Positions 23,759 through 33,595 are shown, numbered from the stretch's first letter. The stretch is DNA of 64,000 nt from Clostridia bacterium (GCA_017463245.1 JAFTPN010000072.1:1-64000); one strand, 5' to 3'. The notes: generated by a model not told the origin, from the sequence alone. Numbers and translations are program-made.

Positions 23759-24939
23759 TGCGAGAGATCTACATCAAATCCGGCGCTCCGCGGGAGATCG
23801 CCCTCGTGGAGGACGGCAAGCTCTGCGAATACCTGCGGGACGACAGCGCTGCCTCCACCGAGGCCATCTATGCCGGGCGGGTGGAACGCATCGTGCCCGG
23901 CATGAAAGCGGCCTTTGTGGACATCGGCCAGGAGAAGAACGGCTTTCTGCCCCTGGAGGAACGCAGCCAGAGCGCCGCTGTACCCAAGCTGCAGACCGGC
24001 GATACCGTGCTGGTGCAGGTGAAGAAGGAAGCCCAGGGAACCAAGGGCGCATTCCTGACACGGGATATTACCCTGTGCGGCGAAAATGTGATCCTTATGC
24101 CCCTGAACCGCTATGTGGGCGCTTCCTCCCGCATTGAGGACGAAGGAGAGCGCAAGGCGCTGATCGCTTTGGGCAAGCAGATCACCAACGGTGCGTTTGG
24201 CCTGATCATGCGCAACGCCGCGCTGACTGCCACGGAAGGTGACATCCGCACCGAGGTGGATGAGCTGACCTGCACTTGGAACAGCATCATGCAGACTGTG
24301 CCCACGGCGCATGTGCCCTCGCTGGTGCATCAGCCCCGCACCCAGCTGGACAGCCTGCTGGATGACTACAGGCACCGGGGCATTGACCGCATCGTGACCA
24401 ATGACGCAGCGCTTGCTAAGCACCTGGAGAGCATTGCGCCTGTGACGCTGGCGTCAGATGAGCTGATGCATATTGCCCGGCTGGATCATCAGCGGGACAA
24501 GGCTTTGCAGCGCCATGTTTGGCTGGACAGCGGCGCGTCGCTGGTCATCGACCCCTGCGAAGCCATGACGGTGATCGACGTGAACACCGCTAAATTTACC
24601 GGCAAGCGCAATTTGGATGAGACCATCCTGAAAACGAACCTGGAGGCCTGCAAGGAGATCGCCCGGCAGGTGCGGCTGCGGAACCTGGGCGGAATTATCC
24701 TCATCGACATGATCGACATGGACGAGGAGGAACATCGCCATCAGGTGCTGGATGCGCTGCGGGAGTCCTTCGGGGCTGACCGGGTAAAGACGGTGATCCA
24801 CGGCTTCACATCCCTTGGGCTGATCGAAATGACCCGCAAGAAGAGCCGCGTCCCCCTGCGGGACGAATGGACGCGCCCCTGTGCCGTATGCCGCGGCGCG
24901 GGACGTGAGATGCTAAGCAAGGAGGAACAGCATGGCTGA
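23758..24939 (+). CDS. rng: Ribonuclease G
   Basis: A 393-residue endoribonuclease of the RNase E/G family, acting in rRNA maturation and mRNA decay. Domains run S1-like RNA binding (YAGRVERIVPGMKAAFVDIG, about 37-56), RNase H-like and 5' sensor part, then the catalytic DNase I-like part with TVIDVNTAKFTG and IILIDMIDMD, whose Asp residues bind magnesium. CAVCRGAG near the C terminus is the zinc-link Cys pair. It is shorter than the E. coli enzyme (about 490) and lacks most of the small C-terminal domain. Start may also be GTG 23755. It overlaps miaB by 8 bases. Confidence 0.92.
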   Translation: MREIYIKSGAPREIALVEDGKLCEYLRDDSAASTEAIYAGRVERIVPGMKAAFVDIGQEKNGFLPLEERSQSAAVPKLQTGDTVLVQVKKEAQGTKGAFLTRDITLCGENVILMPLNRYVGASSRIEDEGERKALIALGKQITNGAFGLIMRNAALTATEGDIRTEVDELTCTWNSIMQTVPTAHVPSLVHQPRTQLDSLLDDYRHRGIDRIVTNDAALAKHLESIAPVTLASDELMHIARLDHQRDKALQRHVWLDSGASLVIDPCEAMTVIDVNTAKFTGKRNLDETILKTNLEACKEIARQVRLRNLGGIILIDMIDMDEEEHRHQVLDALRESFGADRVKTVIHGFTSLGLIEMTRKKSRVPLRDEWTRPCAVCRGAGREMLSKEEQHG

Positions 24940-26332
24940 AAGAAAGCCTGTTATCATCACCCCTGAACAGCTGGAAGAGCAGCGGCAGTATATGCAGGAG
25001 ATCCTCTGCCTGCCCCAGCGTCCCAAGAGCTACTTTGTGGTGACCTACGGCTGCCAGATGAATGCCCACGACAGCGAGATTCTGGCGGGTATGCTCCGGG
25101 ACATGGACATGACGGAAGCGCCTGACCGGGAGCAGGCGGATTTTGTGATCTTCAACACCTGCTGCGTGCGCGATAATGCCGAGCGCCGCGCCCTGGGCAA
25201 TGTGACCTGGCTGAAGGAGGTACGCAAGCGCAATCCCAACCTGATCATTGCGGTGTGCGGCTGCATGATTCAGCAGCCCGGCATGGCGGAGAAGATTCTC
25301 AAGCAGTATCGGTTTATTGACCTGGCCTTTGGCACCTCCAACCTGTACAAGCTGCCGGAGCTTTTGTGCCGGACGCTGAATTCCGACCGGGCTGTGGTGG
25401 TGGTTGAGGACGAGGATACCATTGCCGAAGACCTGCCTGTGAAGCGCCTGCGCAACGATGCGGCGTATATCACCATCATGTACGGGTGCGACAATTTCTG
25501 CTCCTACTGTATTGTGCCGTATGTGCGCGGCCGTGAACGCAGCCGCGAGATGGAGGCCATTCTGGCGGAGGCACAGCAGCTGAAGGACAGCGGTGTGAAG
25601 GAGATCATGCTGCTGGGTCAGAACGTGAATTCCTACGGGAAAGGGCTTGAAGGCCATGTGACCTTTGCCGAGCTTTTGCGCAAGCTGGACAAAATGGGCA
25701 TTCCCCGCATTCGCTTTATGACCAGCCACCCGAAGGATCTTTCCGACGAGCTGATCGAGGTCATGGGGAAGAGCAAGCACATTTTGCCCCAGTTCCACCT
25801 GCCCGTGCAGGCTGGCAACGATGAAATTCTCCGGCAGATGAACCGCCGCTACACCCGGGAGCAGTACCTGAACCGGGTGCGCACGCTGCGTGCGGCAGTG
25901 CCGGGTATTGGCCTGACCACGGATATCATTGTGGGCTTCCCCGGTGAAACTGAGGAACAGTTTCAGGACACCATGTCTCTGGTGAAGGAAGTGGGGTATG
26001 ACTCCGCATTCACCTTCATCTATTCGCCTCGCACGGGGACGAAGGCGGCGGCCATGGAGAATCAGATCCCCGAAGATGTGGCCACCGACCGCATCCAGCG
26101 GCTGATCGCCCTGCAGGACGAATGCCAGAAGCAGGCCATGGGTCGCTTTGTGGGCATGGAGGAAGAAGTGCTGGTGGAGGGTCTGTCCCGCCGCAGCAAT
26201 ACGGCTGTTTCCGGCAAGGGCAGGCACGGCGTTTCCATCACCCTGCCGGGCAGCGAAGCGGATATCGGGCAGATCGTCCGCGTCCGTGTGACGGAAATCA
26301 AAAACAACACGCTCATGGCTGAGCGCATTTGA
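24932..26332 (+). CDS. miaB: tRNA-2-methylthio-N6-dimethylallyladenosine synthase MiaB
   Basis: A methylthiotransferase that adds the 2-methylthio group to i6A37 of tRNAs reading UNN codons. The 466 residues hold the N-terminal UPF0004 domain with three cluster Cys (TYGCQMNAHDSE, NTCCVRDNAE, CGCM), the radical SAM motif CDNFCSYC (about 187-194) and a C-terminal TRAM domain (RFVGMEEEVLVEG onward). AAGGAGGA at 24919-24926 sets the start. It overlaps rng upstream and lies 17 bp before ricA. Its substrate tRNA is prepared by MiaA, encoded 5 kb downstream in the same direction. Confidence 0.96.
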   Translation: MAERKPVIITPEQLEEQRQYMQEILCLPQRPKSYFVVTYGCQMNAHDSEILAGMLRDMDMTEAPDREQADFVIFNTCCVRDNAERRALGNVTWLKEVRKRNPNLIIAVCGCMIQQPGMAEKILKQYRFIDLAFGTSNLYKLPELLCRTLNSDRAVVVVEDEDTIAEDLPVKRLRNDAAYITIMYGCDNFCSYCIVPYVRGRERSREMEAILAEAQQLKDSGVKEIMLLGQNVNSYGKGLEGHVTFAELLRKLDKMGIPRIRFMTSHPKDLSDELIEVMGKSKHILPQFHLPVQAGNDEILRQMNRRYTREQYLNRVRTLRAAVPGIGLTTDIIVGFPGETEEQFQDTMSLVKEVGYDSAFTFIYSPRTGTKAAAMENQIPEDVATDRIQRLIALQDECQKQAMGRFVGMEEEVLVEGLSRRSNTAVSGKGRHGVSITLPGSEADIGQIVRVRVTEIKNNTLMAERI

Positions 26333-26349
26333 GAAAGGAAGATCGAATC

Positions 26350-26772
26350 ATGAACAATGTGATGCAGAAGGCTCAGGAACTGGCCGAGGCTATTGTGGAG
26401 AGCAACATCTATCAGCGTATGCACGCTGCCGAGCTGCAGGTGAACAAGGACGAGGAAGCCGTGAAGGCTGTGAGCGACTTTGTGGAGAAGCGTCAGGCGG
26501 TGGAGAGCATCCTGGCCTCCAATAACATGGATCACGATGCCCTGGCCGAGGCTGGCAAAGCCATGGAAGAGGCTGAAAAGAAGCTGAACGATGTTCCCCT
26601 GATCAAGGAGATGCAGGAATCCCGCAAGGAGTTCTCCCAGATGATGGAGAACGTGAACCGCATCCTGCGGCTGGTCATCACCGGCGAAACCGAAGATGAG
26701 TGCGACTGCGGCCATCACCATCACCACGGCGGCTGCTCCGGCTCCTGCGAAGGCTGCTCCGGCTGCCACTAA
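26350..26772 (+). CDS. ricA: RicA (YmcA/YlbF family) with a Cys/His-rich C-terminal tail
   Basis: A 140-residue helical protein. Family and position (miaB-ricA-mutS, as in Bacillus ymcB-ymcA-cotE-mutSL) identify it as RicA, a subunit of the RicA-RicF-RicT complex that carries [4Fe-4S] clusters, aids RNase Y in mRNA processing and promotes Spo0A phosphorylation. The C-terminal 22 residues contain six Cys and six His (ECDCG-HHHHH-GGC-SGSC-EGC-SGCH), more than expected and suited to bind metal or a cluster. The ATG at 26350 follows AAAGGAAG. The other two subunits are not in the window. Confidence 0.82.
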   Translation: MNNVMQKAQELAEAIVESNIYQRMHAAELQVNKDEEAVKAVSDFVEKRQAVESILASNNMDHDALAEAGKAMEEAEKKLNDVPLIKEMQESRKEFSQMMENVNRILRLVITGETEDECDCGHHHHHGGCSGSCEGCSGCH

Positions 26773-26808
26773 GCCATCGACTCACACACGCAGAAGAGGA
26801 GGCCATTC

Positions 26809-29415
26809 ATGGCTGGCATTACATCCATGATGCAGCAGTACCTGAACATCAAGGCTGAGCATCAGGACTGCATTCTGTTTTTCCGTTTGGGCGACTTTTA
26901 CGAGATGTTCTTCGATGACGCCAAGCTTGCCTCGCGCGAATTGGAGCTGACCCTCACCGGGCGCGACTGCGGCCTGGAGGAGCGCGCCCCCATGTGCGGC
27001 GTGCCTTACCATGCCTGCAACACCTATGTGGAGCGGCTTATCGCCAAGGGCTACAAGGTCGCCATCTGCGAGCAGCTGGAGGATCCTGCCACCACCAAGG
27101 GGCTGGTGAAGCGGGATGTGGTGCGTATTATCACCGCCGGCACGGTGATCGACCCGTCCATGCTGGACGAGCGCACCAACAACTTCCTGCTGGCCGTTTG
27201 CTTCAATGGAGAAAAGGCCGGACTGGCGCTGGCGGATGTGTCCACCGGCGAGTTTTCGGTGCATGAAATTCCTAAGGCAGAGGACAGTCTGGCGGACGAG
27301 ATCGCCCGCATTCAGCCCATTGAAATCATCTGCAATGATCTGGTGCGCCTGCGCTCCTGCCTGAACAGGGAGCTTTCCTCTGCCTCCGAGCAGAGTGGCA
27401 CCTGGTTCCAGTTTCAGAATGCCTCCGACATGCTGTGCCGTCACTTTGAGCTGAACGACCTTTCGCCCCTGGGACTGAGCGATGACTACCGCGTGGCCGC
27501 CTGCGCCGCGGGTGCGCTGATGCGGTATCTCAGCGAAACGCAGAAGAACTCCCTGGAGCATATCACGGAGCTGCGCATCTACCAGGGCAGCGAGACCATG
27601 CTGCTGGATCGCAACACCCGGCGCAACCTGGAGCTGACCGAATCCCTGCGCAGCCGCACCCGCAAGGGTTCGCTGCTGTGGCTGCTGGACAAAACCTCCA
27701 CGGCCATGGGCGGGCGCCTTTTGCGCTCCTGGATCGAGCAGCCGCTGATCAACCGCAGTAAGATTCTGCACCGCCTGGACGCGGTGGAAGAGTTCACCCG
27801 CCAGCACGTGCTGACCATGACCCTGGCAGAAGAATTGCAGAACGTTTATGACATCGAACGCCTGCTGAGCCGCGTGGCCTACAAGAGCCTCAACGCCAGG
27901 GATTGCCTTGCCCTGGGGACGTCCCTGAGCCATGTACCGGGGATCAAGCAGCTGCTTGCCAATGCTGAAAGCAAGGCGGTGCAGGACATCTGCGCCCAGC
28001 TGGATTCCCTGGAGGAACTGACCGAGCTGCTGGACAAGGCCATTGATCCTGAAGCGCCCCTGGCGATCACGGAAGGCAACATCATCCGCAAGGGCTATTC
28101 CGCCCTGCTGGATGAATACCGTGAAGCTTCGGCCAATGGCAAGCAATGGATCCTTGAAATGGAGCAGAAGGAACGCGAGGAAACAGGCATCAAGAACCTG
28201 CGCATTCCTTACAACAAGGTGTTTGGTTACTGCATTGAGGTCACCAAATCCTATTACGAGCTGGTGCCGCTGCGCTATCAGCGCCGGCAAACGCTGGCCA
28301 ACTGTGAGCGCTATGTGACCCCGGAACTCAAGGAGATCGAGCGGAAGATCGTAGGTGCACAGGAGCAGTCTGTGCGGCTGGAGCTGGAGATTTTCAGCGA
28401 GATCCGCGAGAAGATCGCCTCCCAGATCACCCGCATCCAGCGCACCGCCAATGCGCTGAAGGAGCTGGACGCCCTGCTGTCCCTGGCTCAGGTAGCTGTG
28501 GCGAATCACTTCGTCCGCCCGGAGATCACCGAGGACGGCACGCTGGACATTGTGGATGGTCGCCACCCGGTGGTGGAGCAGACCATGCAGGAGGGCGGCT
28601 TTGTCCCCAACGATACCCACATGAATGGCGATGGTCAGCGGATGCTGATCATCACCGGCCCCAACATGGCGGGTAAGAGCACCTATATGCGTCAGGTGGC
28701 GCTCATCAGCCTGATGGCGCACATCGGCTCCTTTGTTCCGGCCAGGGAAGCGCGTATCCCCATCATCGACCGCATTTTCACCCGCGTGGGCGCCTCTGAC
28801 GACCTTGCCAGCGGCCAGAGTACCTTTATGGTGGAAATGTCCGAGACGGCGTACATCCTGCGTAATGCTACGGCCAAGTCCCTGGTGATTCTGGACGAGA
28901 TCGGCCGCGGCACCAGCACCTTTGACGGTCTGTCCATTGCCTGGGCGGTGGTGGAATACCTGTGCGACAAGCAAAAGTCCGGCGCAAAGACGCTCTTTGC
29001 TACGCACTATCACGAGCTTTCTGAACTGGAAGGCCATATCGATGGCGTGGAGAACTACTGCATTTCCGTGAAGGAGCATGGTGAGGACGTGATCTTCCTG
29101 CGCAAGATCATCCGTGGCGGCGCTGACAAGAGCTTTGGCATCCATGTGGCTCGCCTGGCGGGCGTGCCGCATCCTGTGCTGGTGCGCGCTCACGAGATCC
29201 AGGCGCGGCTGGAAGTGAGCAACATCAACCAGAACACCATCGGCCAGAACATTCTGGAAGAAGGCCCTGTGCGTGAGAGCGAGCAGGTGGATATGTTCGA
29301 CTATGCCAGGACGGAGATCATCAACGAACTGCAAAGCATTGACGTTATGGCGCTGACGCCCATGGACGCCATCAACAAGCTGTTCCTTTTGCGGGAAAAA
29401 GCACGCAAGCTGTAA
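26809..29415 (+). CDS. mutS: DNA mismatch repair protein MutS
   Basis: Recognises mismatches and small loops in newly made DNA. The 868-residue protein has the mismatch-binding motif GDFYEMF (about 29-35, with the Phe that wedges into the mismatch), core clamp domains, and the ATPase with Walker A GPNMAGKST (about 618-626), Walker B LVILDEIGRGTSTFDG and the HYHEL signature. The length is typical of MutS1. AAGAGGAGG precedes the start. It is followed at once by mutL, giving a standard mutSL operon. Confidence 0.98.
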   Translation: MAGITSMMQQYLNIKAEHQDCILFFRLGDFYEMFFDDAKLASRELELTLTGRDCGLEERAPMCGVPYHACNTYVERLIAKGYKVAICEQLEDPATTKGLVKRDVVRIITAGTVIDPSMLDERTNNFLLAVCFNGEKAGLALADVSTGEFSVHEIPKAEDSLADEIARIQPIEIICNDLVRLRSCLNRELSSASEQSGTWFQFQNASDMLCRHFELNDLSPLGLSDDYRVAACAAGALMRYLSETQKNSLEHITELRIYQGSETMLLDRNTRRNLELTESLRSRTRKGSLLWLLDKTSTAMGGRLLRSWIEQPLINRSKILHRLDAVEEFTRQHVLTMTLAEELQNVYDIERLLSRVAYKSLNARDCLALGTSLSHVPGIKQLLANAESKAVQDICAQLDSLEELTELLDKAIDPEAPLAITEGNIIRKGYSALLDEYREASANGKQWILEMEQKEREETGIKNLRIPYNKVFGYCIEVTKSYYELVPLRYQRRQTLANCERYVTPELKEIERKIVGAQEQSVRLELEIFSEIREKIASQITRIQRTANALKELDALLSLAQVAVANHFVRPEITEDGTLDIVDGRHPVVEQTMQEGGFVPNDTHMNGDGQRMLIITGPNMAGKSTYMRQVALISLMAHIGSFVPAREARIPIIDRIFTRVGASDDLASGQSTFMVEMSETAYILRNATAKSLVILDEIGRGTSTFDGLSIAWAVVEYLCDKQKSGAKTLFATHYHELSELEGHIDGVENYCISVKEHGEDVIFLRKIIRGGADKSFGIHVARLAGVPHPVLVRAHEIQARLEVSNINQNTIGQNILEEGPVRESEQVDMFDYARTEIINELQSIDVMALTPMDAINKLFLLREKARKL

Positions 29416-29430
29416 GAAAGGAGGATGCCT

Positions 29431-31395
29431 GTGGCCAGGATTCAACTGCTGAACGACGAGGTCATCGGCAAGATCGCCGCTGGCGAAGTGGTGGAGCGGC
29501 CAAGTGCGGCCATCAAGGAGCTGGTGGAAAACAGCCTGGACGCTGGCGCCAGCGCGGTGACGGTGGAGATCCGCGACGGCGGCATCAGCTACTTCCGTGT
29601 GACGGACAATGGCAGCGGCATTCCCTCCGGCGATATCCGCATGGCCTTCGAGCGCCATGCCACCAGCAAGATCACAAGGGCGCAGGACTTGCACTCCATT
29701 GCCACGCTGGGCTTCCGCGGTGAGGCGCTGGCCTCCATTGCGGCGGTGAGCCATGTGACCTGCACCACCCGCACCAAGGCAGACGCCAGCGGCATCAAGG
29801 TGAAGAACGATGGGGGACAGATCACCTCCATCGAAGAGGCAGCCTGCCCGGAGGGCACCACCTTTGTGGTGCGCGACCTGTTCTTCAATACGCCCGTGCG
29901 TCTGAAATTCTTGAAAAAGCCCGTCACCGAGGCTGGTTTTGTCACCGATCTGATGATGCGGCTGATCCTGTCCCGGCCGGATGTATCCTTCCGGTATATC
30001 AATCAGGGCAAGACGGTGTATCATTCCGCGGGCGACGGGAAGCTGGATTCTGCTGTGTTCAGCATTTACGGCAGCGAGATGCTCAAGTCCATGCGCAAGG
30101 TGGAAGGCAACCAGAGCGGCGTGCTGCTCAAGGGCTATGTGGGCATTGGCGAGAGCGCCCGCGGCAACCGTGGACACCAGTCCTTCTTCATCAATGGACG
30201 ATACATGAAGAGCAACATCCTTTCTGCGGCGGTGGAAAGCGCCTGCCGCGAGCGGGTGATGATCGGCAAATTCCCCAGCTGTGTGCTGCACCTGACCATG
30301 CCCTACGAGCTGGTGGATGTGAACGTGCATCCCAACAAGCTGGAGGTGCGCTTCCAGAACGAGGGCGCGTTGTATGCGGCCATCGAAGCGCTGGTGCGGG
30401 ATGCTCTGGTGGAACGGGACGCCCTTGCACGTCCGACTGAAATGAAGCTGACGCCGGAAGCGCCTGCGGTGACACCTGTTCAGGTCACTCGTCAAACGGT
30501 GCAGCCTGCTGTTGAAAAGAAAGAAGCTCCTGTGGTGCAGGTCGCACAGCATGTGCCTGCGCCAGTACCTGTGGAGCATCCTGTGATGCCTAAGGCGCCT
30601 ATCCCGGAAGCGCCTGCCAAGGTGGCCATGGTCACCGCTGTGCAGCCCATCCGCCCTGCGGCCCCGCTGGTGATACACGAGCCTGTGCGCAAGTGGGATG
30701 AACCCGCTGCAAAGCCAGTGGGGGAGAACCGACCTGAGTCGGAACAGACCGAAGCGAAACCGACGGTCGGTTTTGCGGAGCCCCGGGCAGAGCAGGTGCC
30801 GTCCTTCCTGCCGGAGGCTCCCAAGCCCATGAAGCTGCTGGGCGTGGCCTTCAACACCTTCATTTTGGTGGAGTATGAAGATCATCTGCTGATGATCGAC
30901 CAGCACGCGGTGCATGAGCGCCTGCTGTTTGACCGGCTGATGAAGGCCTATGACCAGCACGAGGCCGGGCAGGAGCTGCTGATCCCCATGCTGGTGACGG
31001 TGACCCGCCGAGAGCAGGAGCTGCTGATGGAGCACCAGGAGCTGCTGGAAGGCATTGGTTTGAGCATCGAGCCCTATGGCGACCAGGAGATGGCCATCCG
31101 CAGCATTCCCATGATCCTGGGCAATCCCCAGGCCAAGGACTTCCTGCACGATATCATCAGCCAGCTGGAAAGCGAGCGGGGCAGCATTTCCATGGAAAAG
31201 CGCCGTGCGTCCATCCTGCAATTGGCTTGCAAGAAGGCCGTAAAGGGCGGCGACGCCCTGTCCGAGGACGAGATCCGTCATCTGGTGACCCAGATGATCG
31301 ACCAGAAGGTGACGCCCACCTGTCCACACGGCAGGCCGCTGGTGGTGTCCTTGAGCCACACGGAACTGGACAAGCGCTTCAAGCGCATCCAGTAA
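29431..31395 (+). CDS. mutL: DNA mismatch repair endonuclease MutL
   Basis: Couples mismatch detection to strand incision. The GHKL ATPase domain (IAAGEVVERPSAAIKELVENSLDAG in parts, DNGSGIP, GFRGEALASI) fills the first 330 residues. A Pro/Val-rich linker of about 130 residues follows, then the C-terminal domain with the endonuclease motif DQHAVHER (about 490-497) and CPHGRP, so this MutL can nick DNA, as expected for a genome without MutH. The GTG at 29431 is preferred: AAGGAGG (29418-29424) abuts the ATG at 29425 and is 6 bases from the GTG. The linker DNA contains a 17-bp palindrome (30757-30773). Confidence 0.96.
   Translation: MARIQLLNDEVIGKIAAGEVVERPSAAIKELVENSLDAGASAVTVEIRDGGISYFRVTDNGSGIPSGDIRMAFERHATSKITRAQDLHSIATLGFRGEALASIAAVSHVTCTTRTKADASGIKVKNDGGQITSIEEAACPEGTTFVVRDLFFNTPVRLKFLKKPVTEAGFVTDLMMRLILSRPDVSFRYINQGKTVYHSAGDGKLDSAVFSIYGSEMLKSMRKVEGNQSGVLLKGYVGIGESARGNRGHQSFFINGRYMKSNILSAAVESACRERVMIGKFPSCVLHLTMPYELVDVNVHPNKLEVRFQNEGALYAAIEALVRDALVERDALARPTEMKLTPEAPAVTPVQVTRQTVQPAVEKKEAPVVQVAQHVPAPVPVEHPVMPKAPIPEAPAKVAMVTAVQPIRPAAPLVIHEPVRKWDEPAAKPVGENRPESEQTEAKPTVGFAEPRAEQVPSFLPEAPKPMKLLGVAFNTFILVEYEDHLLMIDQHAVHERLLFDRLMKAYDQHEAGQELLIPMLVTVTRREQELLMEHQELLEGIGLSIEPYGDQEMAIRSIPMILGNPQAKDFLHDIISQLESERGSISMEKRRASILQLACKKAVKGGDALSEDEIRHLVTQMIDQKVTPTCPHGRPLVVSLSHTELDKRFKRIQ
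30757..30773. repeat. Palindrome AAACCGAC-g-GTCGGTTT inside mutL
   Basis: A perfect 17-bp palindrome with the core ACCGACGGTCGGT (30759-30771). A looser pair ACCGAC-ctga-GTCGG lies just upstream (30728-30742). The same 13-bp core recurs at 31810 and, with C at the centre, at 33596. Confidence 0.7.
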
Positions 31396-31404
31396 GGAGG
31401 GCGT

Positions 31405-32337
31405 ATGAACACAAAGCCTACTTGCTGGGTGCTGGCTGGCCCCACGGCCAGCGGCAAGACCGCGCTGTCCATCCGGCTGGCGAAGGCGCATGATGGCGAG
31501 ATCGTGTGCATGGACTCCATGCAGATCTACCGGGGCATGACCATCGGCACCGCCAAGCCCACGCCGGAGGAAATGGAAGGCGTGCCCCATCATATGATCG
31601 ATGTGGCCGAGCCGGGCGAAGCCTTCAGCGTGGCGCAGTATCAGGAAATGGCTGAGACGGCCATAGCGGACATCGTTTCCCGTGGTCACCAGCCGCTGCT
31701 GGTGGGCGGCACGGGGTTGTATCTGCGGGCGCTGCGCCACCCTATGGCCATGGGCATGGTCACCGGGGATGAGACCATCCGCCAGCAACTGGAAGATGAA
31801 GCAAAACAGACCGACGGTCGGTACAAACTGCACCAGCGTCTGGAATCGGTCGACCCTGACACGGCGGCGCGCCTTCATGTGAATGACGTGCGCCGGGTGG
31901 TTCGTGCGCTGGAGGTGTATCAGCTCACCGGCGTGCCTTTTTCAAAGCAGCCCCAGGTGGAGCAGGAGCCGCCCTTCCGCTATCGGGTGGCCTCGCTGAC
32001 CATGGATCGGGAAACGCTGTACCAGCGCATTGAGAAGCGGGTGGACATGATGCTGAAAGCCGGGCTGATCGACGAAGTTCGCGCCCTGCTGGACAGCGGC
32101 GTTCCTGCGGATGCTCAGGCCATGAAGGGCTTGGGCTACAAGGAACTGGTGCCTTATCTGCGCGGTGAGATCACGCTGGATGAAGCCATTTATGAGCTGA
32201 AACTGGGAACAAGACACTATGCCAAGCGTCAGCTGACCTGGATGCGCCGGGAAGAGGATGTCCTGTGGGTGGACAGCCTTGCCCCGGAGGCCTACGATCA
32301 GCTGGAAGCATGGTTTACACAAGGAGATAACGCATGA
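31405..32337 (+). CDS. miaA: tRNA dimethylallyltransferase MiaA
   Basis: Adds the dimethylallyl group to A37 of tRNAs reading UNN codons, the substrate later completed by MiaB. The 310 residues contain the P-loop GPTASGKT (12-19), the DSMQIYRGM motif that binds the target adenine region, VGGTGLYLRAL and the C-terminal RHYAKRQLTWMRR. TAAGGAGGG precedes the start by about 5 bases and overlaps the mutL stop. It couples by ATGA to the next gene. A 13-bp palindrome (31810-31822) is embedded in its coding sequence. Confidence 0.97.
   Translation: MNTKPTCWVLAGPTASGKTALSIRLAKAHDGEIVCMDSMQIYRGMTIGTAKPTPEEMEGVPHHMIDVAEPGEAFSVAQYQEMAETAIADIVSRGHQPLLVGGTGLYLRALRHPMAMGMVTGDETIRQQLEDEAKQTDGRYKLHQRLESVDPDTAARLHVNDVRRVVRALEVYQLTGVPFSKQPQVEQEPPFRYRVASLTMDRETLYQRIEKRVDMMLKAGLIDEVRALLDSGVPADAQAMKGLGYKELVPYLRGEITLDEAIYELKLGTRHYAKRQLTWMRREEDVLWVDSLAPEAYDQLEAWFTQGDNA
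31810..31822. repeat. Palindrome ACCGACGGTCGGT inside miaA
   Basis: Exact copy of the 13-bp core found in mutL at 30759-30771. It falls between conserved miaA blocks, where the protein reads QTDGR. Confidence 0.7.
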
Positions 32338-33590
32338 CTGCCATTGAACAGAGAATCGCCAGGGCGGAAGAAGCCCTGAAGGATGTATTTGCCCGCATCG
32401 ATGCGATGGAGGAAAAGGGTACCCGCCGGGTGCTGGCTTCCTTCCAGAAGCATCAGATCGCGTACCGCCACTTTGCGCCCACCACGGGCTATGGCTATGA
32501 CGATGTGGGGCGTGACACGCTGGAGCGGGTGTTTGCCGACCTGTTCGGCACCGAGGCGGCCATTGTCCGTCCGCAGATCGCCAGCGGCACCCACGCCATT
32601 TCACTGTGCCTGTTTGGCCTGACGCTGCCAGGGGATCACATCCTGTCTGCCACCGGCACGCCCTATGACACGCTGGAGGAGATCATTGGCTGGAATGAAA
32701 GCACCACGCCTGTTGGCTCCCTGAAGGAAATGGGCGTGAGCTACAGCCAGGTGGAGCTGACGGAGCAGGGCGCCATTGATGTGGATGCGGTGGATCGTGC
32801 CATTCGTCCTGAGACGAAGCTGGTCATTGCCCAGCGCAGCCGTGGCTATGCCTGGCGGCCGTCGCTGATGCCGGAGGATTTTGCTGGCCTGGCTGAAATG
32901 CTCCACCGCAAGCACCCCGGCGTGCGCCTGATGGTGGACAACTGCTATGGCGAGTTCGTGTGCGAAAAGGAACCCAGCCACTATGGCGTGGACGTGTGCG
33001 TGGGCAGCCTGATCAAGAACCCCGGCGGCGGCCTGGCACCCACCGGCGGCTATGTGGTGGGCACCCAGGAGGCCATTACCCGCATTGCTTATCGACTCAC
33101 GGCACCGGGCATTGGCCTGGAGGTCGGCTCCTATGCAGCCAGCTATCAGCCCTTCTATCAGGGTCTGTTCATGGCGCCCCACACGGTGGCGCAGGCGGTG
33201 AAGACCGCTTGCCTGGCTGCCCGTGTGTTTGAAGATCTGGGCATGGTGACTACGCCCGCTTCCGATGGTGGCCGTGCTGACATCATCCAGGCCATCCAGA
33301 TGCGCACCCCTGAGCGGCTTGTGGCCTTCTGCCAGGGCATCCAGATGGCTTCGCCCATCGATAGCATGGCGCTGCCGGAGCCCTGGGACATGCCCGGCTA
33401 TCAGGATCAGGTGGTGATGGCGGCTGGCACGTTTGTGTCCGGTGCTTCGGTTGAACTGAGTGCGGATGCCCCCATGCGCGAGCCCTTCACCGCCTACCTG
33501 CAGGGCGGCCTGACCTACGCCCACGGCCGCATTGCCCTGGGGCAGGCCTTGCAGCGGATGGTGGATGTGCACGCCCTGACTATTGAATAA
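32334..33590 (+). CDS. PLP-dependent protein, methionine gamma-lyase / aluminium resistance (YnbB) family
   Basis: A 418-residue fold-type I pyridoxal-phosphate enzyme. The family signature SLIKNPGGGLAPTGGYVVG (about 225-243) has the Schiff-base lysine; VDNCYGEFV holds the Asp that pairs with the cofactor. The family is annotated both as cystathionine beta-lyase-like and as aluminium resistance protein; the true reaction is unknown. The Bacillus homologue ynbB also lies a little downstream of miaA, so the order is conserved. hfq, often between them, is absent here. It ends at a hairpin terminator that overlaps the next gene's ribosome site. Confidence 0.88.
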   Translation: MTAIEQRIARAEEALKDVFARIDAMEEKGTRRVLASFQKHQIAYRHFAPTTGYGYDDVGRDTLERVFADLFGTEAAIVRPQIASGTHAISLCLFGLTLPGDHILSATGTPYDTLEEIIGWNESTTPVGSLKEMGVSYSQVELTEQGAIDVDAVDRAIRPETKLVIAQRSRGYAWRPSLMPEDFAGLAEMLHRKHPGVRLMVDNCYGEFVCEKEPSHYGVDVCVGSLIKNPGGGLAPTGGYVVGTQEAITRIAYRLTAPGIGLEVGSYAASYQPFYQGLFMAPHTVAQAVKTACLAARVFEDLGMVTTPASDGGRADIIQAIQMRTPERLVAFCQGIQMASPIDSMALPEPWDMPGYQDQVVMAAGTFVSGASVELSADAPMREPFTAYLQGGLTYAHGRIALGQALQRMVDVHALTIE

Positions 33591-33595
33591 AACCG

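Noticed and set aside
26782..31878. A 1698-codon open frame on the minus strand opposite ricA-mutS-mutL-miaA
   Set aside because: It mirrors real genes in a fixed antisense phase. The high GC content and codon bias of the plus-strand genes remove stop codons opposite them; its product is His/Gln/Leu-rich, low in structure and has no ribosome site.
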